NCBI GenBank assembly: GCA_003550445.1
Contig: PUKG01000147.1
Coordinates: forward strand, 1 to 5,487
Direction of reading: 5' to 3'
Length of the DNA stretch: 5,487 bases
DNA from: Halobacteroidaceae bacterium
GTDB taxonomy: Bacteria > Bacillota > Halanaerobiia > B1SED10-174
Every line of letters begins with the position of its first letter. Position 1 is the first letter of the stretch. The notes under the pieces are model-generated. The model was not told the DNA's origin. It was given only the letters and a program-made list of their open reading frames with translations, and made no database searches. A program made the translations under genes and the position numbers. Below are positions 1-5,345 of this stretch, piece after piece.

Positions 1-1
1 A

Positions 2-187
2 ACCACAGCCCTTGGAGCAGCATATCTTGCGGGTCTTGCCGTGAATTTCTGGAAGGATATAGATGAAATTGCTCGAATCTGGAGAAGAGACGAACTTTTC
101 CAGCCCAATATGGATTTGTCCGAAAGGAACCAGCTTTATACTGGATGGAAAAAAGCAATTAAAAGATCGCGGGACTGGGCTGAATAA
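2..187 (+). CDS. glpK: Glycerol kinase, C-terminal fragment
   Basis: This is the last 61 codons of a gene that begins before the window, ending at TAA 185-187. Glycerol kinase phosphorylates glycerol with ATP to glycerol 3-phosphate in the cytoplasm. The fragment opens with TTALGAAYLAGLAVNFW, which matches the highly conserved late segment of the FGGY carbohydrate kinase family in GlpK. It is followed by the usual polar tail with an aromatic-basic stretch (YTGWKKAIKRSRDW) typical of GlpK C-termini. Only 21 bases separate its stop from the next gene on the same strand, so the two are almost certainly co-transcribed, and the kinase supplies the substrate of the downstream dehydrogenase. The ATP and glycerol binding residues lie outside the window. 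The assignment is firm; only the upstream length and start are unseen. Confidence 0.93.
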   Translation, partial: TTALGAAYLAGLAVNFWKDIDEIARIWRRDELFQPNMDLSERNQLYTGWKKAIKRSRDWAE

Positions 188-195
188 AAGGGGAA

Positions 196-202
196 AAGGG
201 GA
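196..202 (+). promoter_or_regulatory. Ribosome binding site of the FAD dehydrogenase gene
   Basis: The purine run AAGGGGA ends six bases before ATG 209. It settles the start at 209 rather than the nearer ATG at 202, which is in another frame and overlaps this site. Confidence 0.7.
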
Positions 203-208
203 TGGAAA

Positions 209-1684
209 ATGCAGAAATTCGATGTAGTAATTATTGGAGGAGGGGTTGTGGGATGTGCCATAGCCCGAGAGCTCTCCCGTTACAAAATAAAGGTAGCAGT
301 TTTGGAAAAGGAAACCGAATTGGGAACAGGAACCACCAAGGCCAATACCGGCTTGATCCATTCCGGGTTTAATGTGGATAAAAATACCATAAAAGGCAGG
401 TTAAATTTAGAGGCAAATCCCCTTTTTGACCGGTTGGTCTCTCAACTTAATATTCCTTTTCAGCGAAACGGAAGCCTGGTGGTAGCACATAACAGGGAGG
501 ATTACCAGGCTCTTTTACATTCCATAGAAGAAGCAAAGGCCAATGGAGTTAAAGGGATAAAGTGGTTAAACAAAGATGAACTCAAAGAAAAAGAACCAGC
601 AATTAATAAAGATTCGTTTGGAGCGGTTTTTGCCCCTTCAGGGGGAATAATTTGCCCTTTTGAATTTACCCTTGCCCTGGGGCAAAACGCTCATAGTAAT
701 GGCGTGGTTTTCTTTCTTGGTACCGAGGTAAAAAAAATAATAACCAAAGAAGGCTGGGTTGAAGGGCTTGAAACTAGCCGTGGATTTATCCGGGTTTCTT
801 TTGTGGTTAATGCTGCTGGATTGCTAGCAGATACATTTGGAGAAGAGATAAAAAATGAGGGAATTACCCTTAAAGCAAGGAGGGGTCAGTACCTCGTTTA
901 TGACAGAGAATATCCCGTTAAAGTTAAACACACCCTTTTCCCAAGGCCGACTGAGGTTTCCAAGGGGATAATAGTAACCCCCACAATTCATGGTAATTTA
1001 ATGGTGGGACCAAATGCCGAGCAGGTCGAGGGTAGAGATGCCCTCGAAACTACCGAAACGGGAATTAAAGAGGTACTGGAAGGAGCAAGAAAGCTGGTTC
1101 CCAATATTGACACTTCTGCAGTAATAAGGATGTTTAGTGGGCTCAGGGCAGTTGCTAATAATGACTTTATTATAGCCCCCGCAAAAAAAACCAGGGGCCT
1201 TGTTCTTGCGGTGGGGATCCAATCTCCGGGATTAACTGCCGCTCCCAGGATCGGGGAACTTGTTGCGGAAATTCTTAAAGATATAGGGCTCGGTCTTAAG
1301 GGGAAGCCTGATTTTCAGGAGGAAAGAACCCCTTTAAAAAGCCCCGGAAAGATGAACTGGGGTGAGAGAGCTGCTTTGGTGGAAAAAGATCTTGATTACG
1401 GGCAGGTAATCTGCCGTTGTGAAGGAATAACCAGGGGGGAAATAAGGGATGCAATTTTGTCACCCCTGGGAGCAGTTACAATTGATGGGATCAAGCGGAG
1501 GACCAGGGCAGCTTCAGGAAGGTGCCAGAGCGGGTTTTGTGGTCCTCGTTTGATAGAATTATTAAAAGAATTTGCCGGAATATCCCCTTTTGAAGCAAGT
1601 TTAAGAGGTGGGGAAACCCAGATTTTAAAGTATCGTTCTAAAGAATTGCTATTAAAAGGGGGAGAAAACATTGCGGACCAGTGA
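209..1684 (+). CDS. glpA: Glycerol-3-phosphate dehydrogenase-like FAD oxidoreductase with C-terminal BFD [2Fe-2S] domain
   Basis: This 491-residue protein probably oxidises glycerol 3-phosphate to dihydroxyacetone phosphate. The N-terminal DAO-type fold starts with a dinucleotide-binding motif (VVIIGGGVVGCAIARELS, residues 6-23) and an acidic strand end (LEKE, 32-35). The substrate/FAD region TTKANTGLIHSGF (42-54) follows, and a late FAD-binding segment GIQSPGLTAAPRIGE lies at 336-350. Residues about 398-455 form a Fer2_BFD domain with Cys402, Cys404, Cys439 and Cys444 (C-x-C, then C-x4-C), expected to hold a [2Fe-2S] cluster. E. coli GlpA has the same order but is somewhat longer. There is no signal peptide or membrane segment, so the protein is cytoplasmic. 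It follows glpK by 21 bases and overlaps the next gene by 14, which argues for one operon and one complex. Related DAO proteins act on 2-hydroxyglutarate or other hydroxyacids, so the substrate rests mainly on the glpK context. Confidence 0.85.
   Translation: MQKFDVVIIGGGVVGCAIARELSRYKIKVAVLEKETELGTGTTKANTGLIHSGFNVDKNTIKGRLNLEANPLFDRLVSQLNIPFQRNGSLVVAHNREDYQALLHSIEEAKANGVKGIKWLNKDELKEKEPAINKDSFGAVFAPSGGIICPFEFTLALGQNAHSNGVVFFLGTEVKKIITKEGWVEGLETSRGFIRVSFVVNAAGLLADTFGEEIKNEGITLKARRGQYLVYDREYPVKVKHTLFPRPTEVSKGIIVTPTIHGNLMVGPNAEQVEGRDALETTETGIKEVLEGARKLVPNIDTSAVIRMFSGLRAVANNDFIIAPAKKTRGLVLAVGIQSPGLTAAPRIGELVAEILKDIGLGLKGKPDFQEERTPLKSPGKMNWGERAALVEKDLDYGQVICRCEGITRGEIRDAILSPLGAVTIDGIKRRTRAASGRCQSGFCGPRLIELLKEFAGISPFEASLRGGETQILKYRSKELLLKGGENIADQ
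1656..1664 (+). promoter_or_regulatory. Ribosome binding site that decides a TTG start
   Basis: AAGGGGGAG lies inside the end of the preceding gene, six bases before TTG 1671. An in-frame GTG at 1686 would leave a 21-base gap from this site, and the ATG at 1684 is out of frame, so TTG 1671 is preferred. Confidence 0.65.
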
Positions 1685-2951
1685 TGTGGACGTCCTGGTA
1701 ATTGGGGCAGGACCTGCCGGTCTCGGGGCAGCAATAAAAGCAAAAGAAAATGGGGCCCGGGAAGTGTTAGTTATAGAGAGGGATTTTGAACCGGGAGGGA
1801 TTCTTAACCAGTGTATCCACAATGGTTTTGGTCTGCAGTACTTTTCCCAGGAGTTAACGGGACCCGAATATGCGGGGCGCTTTATTCGCAAAGCCTCCCG
1901 GAGCGATGTGGAAATTCAAACCGATACCATGGTCCTAGCAGTTAATCCCTCCCGGGAGGTAATAACCTCCAGCAGGCATTTCGGCCTGCAGCTATTCCGG
2001 GCAAAAAGTGTTGTCCTGGCCATGGGCTGTCGGGAAAGAACAAGGGATGCAATTCAAATTTATGGAACCCGTCCAGCGGGAATATTAACGGCGGGAACTG
2101 CCCAGCGCTTTACGAATATAGAAGGATTTTTGCCTGGGAAAAAGGTGGTTGTTTTGGGCTCAGGAGATATTGGTTTAATTATGGCCAGAAGGATGAAACT
2201 TGAAGGGTGTGAGGTTAGAGGAGTTTTTGAACTTTTACCCTATACCAATGGTTTGAGTCGAAATGTGGTTCAATGCCTGAATGATTTTTCCATTCCCCTT
2301 TACCTACAGGAAACTGTAACTGAGGTTCTGGGAAAAGATCGATTGGAAGGAGTTAAAACCATAAAAGTAGATAAAAAACAAAGCCCCCTTCCGGGGACGG
2401 AAAGATTTGTTCCATGTGATACGCTTCTTTTATCAGTTGGATTAATCCCGGAAAATGAATTATCCCGGAAGGCTGGAATAAAAATTGACCCCCTTACCGG
2501 AGGTCCCGTGGTAAATCAGGATCGGATGACAAATATACCGGGTATCTTTGCCTGCGGCAATGTTACCCAGGTTCATGACCTTGCAGATGACGTTACCGTG
2601 GAAAGCGAGATTGCGGGAACTGCTGCTGCCCGTTTTCGGAAAGGAAATTTACAGGGGAAAGAGCTAAGTGTTGAAGCAGGAAGGGGGATACGGTATGTAG
2701 TTCCCCAAAGGATTGATGTTTCCGAAATAAAAAAAGAAAACCCCTTAATATTTTTCATGCGGGCTGAAGTGCCCACGCGGCAGGTAAAAATAATTTTCAC
2801 CCAGGAAGGTGAGGAAAAGTTTGGGGAAACCCTTCCTTTTATAAAACCCGGAGAGATAATTAAGATTACAATTTCCCCCGAAATGTTAAAAAAGTTTAAA
2901 CCCGATAAGAACATATTGGTTGAGGTGGGGAAGGGGAATAACAATGGTTGA
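1671..2951 (+). CDS. FAD/NAD(P)-dependent pyridine nucleotide-disulfide-type oxidoreductase, GlpB-like partner
   Basis: This 426-residue flavoprotein has two Rossmann folds: FAD motif GAGPAG (12-17) with acidic strand end IERD (35-38), and NAD(P) motif GSGDIG (163-168). The middle motif AMGCRERTR (117-125) and the segment RPAGILTAGTAQ (134-145) are typical of the class containing HcnB and opine/sarcosine oxidase alpha-like subunits. The late FAD segment reads GIFACGNVTQVHDLADDV (291-308). There is no CxxC redox disulfide. After about residue 340 comes a roughly 85-residue beta-rich tail rather than the BFD domain seen in some relatives. It probably moves electrons between the dehydrogenase upstream and NAD(P) or another carrier. 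It starts at TTG, overlapping the previous gene by 14 bases, and overlaps the next by 8, so translational coupling is likely. The role in glycerol 3-phosphate oxidation is inferred from position; the fold is clear. Confidence 0.85.
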   Translation: MRTSDVDVLVIGAGPAGLGAAIKAKENGAREVLVIERDFEPGGILNQCIHNGFGLQYFSQELTGPEYAGRFIRKASRSDVEIQTDTMVLAVNPSREVITSSRHFGLQLFRAKSVVLAMGCRERTRDAIQIYGTRPAGILTAGTAQRFTNIEGFLPGKKVVVLGSGDIGLIMARRMKLEGCEVRGVFELLPYTNGLSRNVVQCLNDFSIPLYLQETVTEVLGKDRLEGVKTIKVDKKQSPLPGTERFVPCDTLLLSVGLIPENELSRKAGIKIDPLTGGPVVNQDRMTNIPGIFACGNVTQVHDLADDVTVESEIAGTAAARFRKGNLQGKELSVEAGRGIRYVVPQRIDVSEIKKENPLIFFMRAEVPTRQVKIIFTQEGEEKFGETLPFIKPGEIIKITISPEMLKKFKPDKNILVEVGKGNNNG

Positions 2952-3306
2952 AAAAAAATTAATCTGTGTAATTTGCCCGGTTGGTTGCGAGATCAGGGCC
3001 TCAATTGAAGGTGGAGAAGTTAAGGAAATAAGGGATTTCCGCTGTGCCCAGGGGGAAGAATATGCCCGGGAGGAATTTACTTCCCCTTCCCGAATTCTTA
3101 CAGCCACAGTGCAGGTAAAAAATAGCTCCATCGCCCAGCTACCGGTAAGAAGTGATAAACCCCTACCCCGGGAAAAGCTGGAAAAAGCTATGTTTCAACT
3201 TGCCGGGATTATCATGGCTCCGCCAATTAAAGAAGGGCAGTTAATAATAAAAGATATTCTGGGTACAGGTGCTAACATGGTAGCATCACGAGACCTGGAG
3301 AAATGA
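2944..3306 (+). CDS. DUF1667 small four-cysteine, probable [4Fe-4S] protein
   Basis: This 120-residue cytoplasmic protein begins at ATG 2944. AAGGGG at 2931-2936 sits seven bases upstream, so I prefer this to the in-frame ATG at 2920, which would add only eight residues and lacks a comparably placed site. Four cysteines lie near the N-terminus: Cys8, Cys11, Cys15 and Cys34, in the pattern C-x2-C-x3-C-x18-C-A-Q-G. This closely resembles the Fe4S4 module at the start of molybdopterin oxidoreductases such as formate dehydrogenase, so a [4Fe-4S] cluster is inferred. The remaining part, about residues 45-115, has no motif I recognise beyond the family. The family is known from operons with GlpA/GlpB-like flavoproteins, including that of Thermotoga. 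It overlaps the preceding gene by 8 bases and is the last gene of the operon, with the stop codon abutting the terminator. It is probably an electron-transfer subunit; this role is inferred. Confidence 0.8.
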   Translation: MVEKKLICVICPVGCEIRASIEGGEVKEIRDFRCAQGEEYAREEFTSPSRILTATVQVKNSSIAQLPVRSDKPLPREKLEKAMFQLAGIIMAPPIKEGQLIIKDILGTGANMVASRDLEK

Positions 3307-3309
3307 AAA

Positions 3310-3336
3310 AGCTGCTCGAATTGAGCAGCTATTTTG
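3310..3336. terminator. Bidirectional rho-independent terminator between convergent genes
   Basis: AGCTGCTC (3310-3317) and GAGCAGCT (3323-3330) form a perfect 8-bp stem with a 5-base loop. On the plus strand it is followed by ATTTTG and a further T-run at 3341-3345. On the minus strand it runs straight into five T residues (complement of 3306-3310). The plus-strand stop TGA (3304-3306) and the minus-strand stop TAG (3331-3329) lie on either side, the latter partly inside the stem. Confidence 0.88.
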
Positions 3337-3775
3337 CCATTTTTCTAACCAGGTCCGCCCGGGTAATAATTCCCACCAGTCGCCCCTCATCAATAACAGG
3401 AAGTCGGTTTATTTCTTTTTCTACCATAAGTGTAGCAATTTCTTCAACAGTTGCATCCGGTCCGACGGTTTTGGGGTTCGAAGTCATGAGTCCTTCCACA
3501 GTTACAGAAAGATATTTTTTAAACTCATCCTCAAACTTTTTTAAATTTCCCAGGTAAATAATCCCACCCAGAATGTTAATGTAGTCGGGAAAAGAAAGCT
3601 TTTTATCCTTCATTATAATATCCCGCTCGGAAACAATCCCCACCAGGCGATTATCCTTGACCACCGGAACACCGCTGATCTGGTTTTCACTCAAAACCTT
3701 AGCCGCTTCTTCCACGGTGGTATCGGGACTTATTGTAATTACATCTTGAGTCATAATATCGCGAGCCCTGAGCAT
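3329..3775 (-). CDS. Stand-alone tandem CBS domain protein
   Basis: This 148-residue soluble protein consists almost entirely of two CBS domains, at about residues 4-56 and 94-146, joined by a 37-residue linker (57-93) rich in aromatic and charged residues. Each domain begins with a typical short segment (RDIMTQDVITISPD; EGLMTSNPKTVGPD) and ends with the ligand-loop signature GIVSERD (46-52) or GIITRAD (135-141). The Ser/Thr and Asp residues there (Ser49, Asp52, Thr138, Asp141) usually contact the ribose of AMP, ATP or a related nucleotide. A Bateman module of this kind usually senses nucleotides and regulates a partner, but no partner domain is fused here. ATG 3775 is preceded by AAAGGGGGA with good spacing. 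The gene converges on the glycerol operon and shares its terminator; a functional link to glycerol use cannot be shown. The fold is sure, the role unknown. Confidence 0.9.
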   Translation of the reverse strand: MLRARDIMTQDVITISPDTTVEEAAKVLSENQISGVPVVKDNRLVGIVSERDIIMKDKKLSFPDYINILGGIIYLGNLKKFEDEFKKYLSVTVEGLMTSNPKTVGPDATVEEIATLMVEKEINRLPVIDEGRLVGIITRADLVRKMAK

Positions 3776-3822
3776 GGTTTTTCCCCCTTTAATTTTATGT
3801 TTAATGGTTTAATTAGACTTAT

Positions 3823-3850
3823 ATATTATTTTTCCTGCTGAAAGGTTAAA
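3823..3850 (-). promoter_or_regulatory. Candidate sigma-A promoter for the CBS gene
   Basis: Read on the minus strand, TTTAAC (3850-3845) and TAATAT (3828-3823) are separated by 16 bases and lie about 50 bases before the ATG. The match to consensus is moderate in AT-rich DNA, so this is a suggestion only. Confidence 0.3.
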
Positions 3851-3874
3851 GGGAATGGACAAAAATAATAGAAT
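3846..3874 (+). promoter_or_regulatory. Candidate sigma-A promoter for the small lipoprotein-like gene
   Basis: TTAAAG (3846-3851) and TAGAAT (3869-3874) are 17 bases apart and lie 31 bases before ATG 3906. The -35 element coincides with that proposed for the divergent CBS gene. The matches are moderate. Confidence 0.35.
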
Positions 3875-3891
3875 TATGTAAAAAAGGTGAA

Positions 3892-3899
3892 GGGGAGGT
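3892..3899 (+). promoter_or_regulatory. Strong ribosome binding site of the 25-codon gene
   Basis: GGGGAGGT contains GGAGGT and ends six bases before ATG 3906. It is the best Shine-Dalgarno match in the window and is the main reason to treat the short reading frame as a gene. Confidence 0.75.
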
Positions 3900-3905
3900 A
3901 GTTAA

Positions 3906-3983
3906 ATGGGAAAAAAGCTAGGTCTACTTATTTTTGGAGTAATCATCTTGCTTGGTCTTTTTGCTGCAGGCTGCAGTCCATGA
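3906..3983 (+). CDS. Tiny lipoprotein signal peptide-like protein (25 aa)
   Basis: The product is MGKKLGLLIFGVIILLGLF followed by AAGCSP. It has a basic n-region (Lys3, Lys4), a hydrophobic core at residues 5-19 and a lipobox-like AAGC ending at Cys23, so it looks like a complete lipoprotein signal peptide with only Cys-Ser-Pro left after cleavage. If processed, it would give either a lipid-anchored tripeptide in the membrane or a released hydrophobic signal fragment. Evidence that it is expressed: a near-ideal ribosome binding site, a plausible promoter, tandem in-frame stops (TGA TAA) and a strong terminator 29 bases after the stop. Tiny lipoproteins such as entericidins are known but have longer mature parts; enterococcal pheromone and inhibitor precursors are of similar size and shape. 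A 7-bp tandem repeat, GCTGCAG at 3963-3976, makes up part of the lipobox codons. Function is unknown; a degraded remnant of a longer lipoprotein gene remains possible. Confidence 0.6.
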   Translation: MGKKLGLLIFGVIILLGLFAAGCSP

Positions 3984-3993
3984 TAATTTAATT

Positions 3994-4010
3994 AGCCGCC
4001 GTTGGCGGTT
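3994..4010. other. Hairpin between the tiny gene and the transporter stop
   Basis: AGCCGCC and GGCGGTT form a 7-bp stem with one G-T pair around a 3-base GTT loop. No T-run follows on either strand, so it is at most a weak terminator for the minus-strand transporter or a 3' stabilising structure. Confidence 0.4.
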
Positions 4011-5146
4011 TAAAGGCCGTTATCCGGCCTTTTTTTTATACTTTTATATGCTATCCCCATGGAGATTATCCCCAGGAAAATTGCAGTAAATGTGGGAAAA
4101 ATCCCGGAAAGATCCCAAATAAAAGCGGCAAGGGGTGGCACGCCTACAACTCCAGTGGAATAAAAAGCAAAGAAGACCCCAGAAGTTGAACCCAAATGGG
4201 GATCAGGGGCGGAATTAACAAGCTTAATTAAACCAGGAAAAACAAGGCCAAAACCAATACCATATCCAAAGACGCAAAAGCCCAAAATTACGGGCGAGAC
4301 GAAGGGTAAGAAGGAAATGAAAAAGAGAGAAACAAAAAGGCCAAAAATTATCAGAGAAATATTATGGGTAATCTTTTTAGAAACCCGGGTCCACAAAGAA
4401 AGGGTAATTATGGTACTCAAAGCAAAAAGGGCGAAATAAACCCCGGAAATTGCAGAGGAAAGACCGAGTTCCTCCAAACGAAGGGGCAGAAAAAGCATCA
4501 TTGTTCCCGTTGCTCCCATCAGGGCAAAAGCGAAAAAGAAAGAAGACCTTAAAAGTGGCTGAGAAATGATAAGCCTAATTTTTTCTCCGGGAGAAAGGGA
4601 AGTTCGGTTTTTCTCCTGGCCTTGGGGAAAATTTAGCCTTAAGGAAATTAAGGCTCCGGGAAGAAGGACTATGGCAAGGCCAAGATAAGCGGCCTGAAAA
4701 CTAAAGAAACCGGCTAAAAATCCTGTTAAAAGTGGTCCAGTTAGAGCAGCCAGCCCAATGCAAATCCCGTAAAAAGAAAAACGCCGGGGGGAATTTCCCA
4801 GGGTATTTAGTGCTCCCAGGGTTGAAGGAATCAGAAAACCTCCCAGTAGACCGTGCAGGGAGCGAAGGAAAATAATCTGCAAGGGGCTTGAAAGCAGGGA
4901 ATAGAAAAAGACAATAATGGTAATTCCAACAAGGCTTAGGGTCAGGGGTTTTTGAAACCCCTTGAAATCGATAAGCACACCTACCCAGAGATTTCCCAAT
5001 ATGTTAAATAAAGAATATGATCCAATTATAAGGCCAATAATGAAAGGGGTTGCTCCAAGAGAAGCAGCCCAGGGACTCAATATTGGCATTTGAGCATGGG
5101 TATCAAGAAATGAGATAAATATTAGAAAGTAAACCAGGATTGTCAT
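4010..5146 (-). CDS. Major facilitator superfamily transporter, 12 TM, substrate unknown
   Basis: This 378-residue integral membrane protein has about twelve hydrophobic segments. Motif A is clear in the loop after TM2: GNLWVGVLIDFKGFQKP (51-67), with the G-x3-D-x2-G-[KR]-like core. TM4 carries Arg95 in LRSLHGLLGG (94-103), a motif B-like feature, and TM5 has GLAALTGPLL (131-140), resembling motif C of drug:H+ antiporters. A charged central loop (about 171-198) divides the two six-helix halves. These signs suggest proton-coupled export, possibly of drugs or metabolites, but the substrate cannot be read from sequence. The length is slightly short for the family but complete. ATG 5146 is preceded on the minus strand by GGAGGG six bases upstream. 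The last codons (KKRPDNGL) double as the terminator hairpin of the convergent tiny gene. It stands alone, so context gives no clue to its cargo. Confidence 0.88.
   Translation of the reverse strand: MTILVYFLIFISFLDTHAQMPILSPWAASLGATPFIIGLIIGSYSLFNILGNLWVGVLIDFKGFQKPLTLSLVGITIIVFFYSLLSSPLQIIFLRSLHGLLGGFLIPSTLGALNTLGNSPRRFSFYGICIGLAALTGPLLTGFLAGFFSFQAAYLGLAIVLLPGALISLRLNFPQGQEKNRTSLSPGEKIRLIISQPLLRSSFFFAFALMGATGTMMLFLPLRLEELGLSSAISGVYFALFALSTIITLSLWTRVSKKITHNISLIIFGLFVSLFFISFLPFVSPVILGFCVFGYGIGFGLVFPGLIKLVNSAPDPHLGSTSGVFFAFYSTGVVGVPPLAAFIWDLSGIFPTFTAIFLGIISMGIAYKSIKKRPDNGL
4012..4037 (+). terminator. Rho-independent terminator of the tiny lipoprotein-like gene
   Basis: AAAGGCCG (4012-4019) and CGGCCTTT (4025-4032) form a perfect 8-bp stem with loop TTATC, followed by further T residues to 4037. 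The hairpin lies inside the last codons of the convergent transporter gene. On the minus strand it is followed by only three T residues, so it acts mainly on plus-strand transcripts. Confidence 0.85.
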
Positions 5147-5152
5147 TATTAG

Positions 5153-5158
5153 CCCTCC
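5153..5158 (-). promoter_or_regulatory. Ribosome binding site of the transporter gene
   Basis: GGAGGG on the minus strand lies six bases before ATG 5146 and supports that start. Confidence 0.7.
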
Positions 5159-5184
5159 GGAATTATCTAATAATTAATTCCCCG

Positions 5185-5204
5185 GAAAGGTTTTAATACC
5201 TTTC
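5185..5204. repeat. Hairpin in the transporter upstream region
   Basis: GAAAGGT (5185-5191) and ACCTTTC (5198-5204) form a perfect 7-bp stem with a 6-base loop. It has no adjacent T-run on the minus strand. One arm overlaps a longer inverted repeat with 5297-5307. It could be an operator or part of an mRNA leader structure. Confidence 0.45.
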
Positions 5205-5307
5205 AAAAAAACCTTTTTTCTGTGACAGGGGAAAAGTCTTCTGGAAAAAACTTTTCCGGATTTTTTCTTTATTGATTAAATTTCTCAAGCCAAGGAAAAG
5301 GTATTAA
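5193..5307. repeat. 11-bp inverted repeat spanning the intergenic region
   Basis: TTAATACCTTT (5193-5203) is exactly the reverse complement of AAAGGTATTAA (5297-5307), with 93 bases between. In the minus-strand leader the downstream arm could pair either with the distant copy or with the nearby ACCTTTC. In AT-rich DNA such a match may arise by chance. Confidence 0.35.
5240..5266 (+). terminator. Orphan rho-independent terminator on the plus strand
   Basis: TCTGGAAAA (5240-5248) and TTTTCCGGA (5252-5260) form a 9-bp stem with one G-T pair and a 3-base loop, followed by six T residues. No plus-strand gene ends just before it; the neighbouring gene is on the minus strand. It could end antisense or small RNA transcription, or attenuate something downstream. 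An alternative stem, GGAAAAG (5230-5236) with CTTTTCC (5251-5257), is mutually exclusive with it. Confidence 0.6.
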
Positions 5308-5345
5308 GGGTAATTTTTCTTTTAATTTGGGGCTCGAAAGAAGAT

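Noticed and set aside
1396..1743. Minus-strand open frame opposite the two flavoprotein genes
   Set aside because: It is antisense to the clear BFD domain and the overlap of two real genes, shows no family features, and its composition mirrors their codons.
2920..2943. Longer DUF1667 start at ATG 2920
   Set aside because: It adds eight residues unlike the family and lacks a well-spaced ribosome binding site, whereas ATG 2944 has one.
3303..3557. Plus-strand 84-codon open frame starting in the operon's stop region
   Set aside because: It is antisense to the second CBS domain and begins at the terminator hairpin, so it is a shadow frame.
4364..4552. Plus-strand 62-codon open frame
   Set aside because: It lies opposite the transporter's membrane segments and encodes a polar, low-complexity peptide expected from antisense of hydrophobic codons; no convincing ribosome binding site.
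5161..5175. AATTAT-CTA-ATAATT palindrome just upstream of the transporter's ribosome binding site
   Set aside because: It could be an operator, but a 6-bp all-AT inverted repeat in AT-rich DNA is expected by chance.
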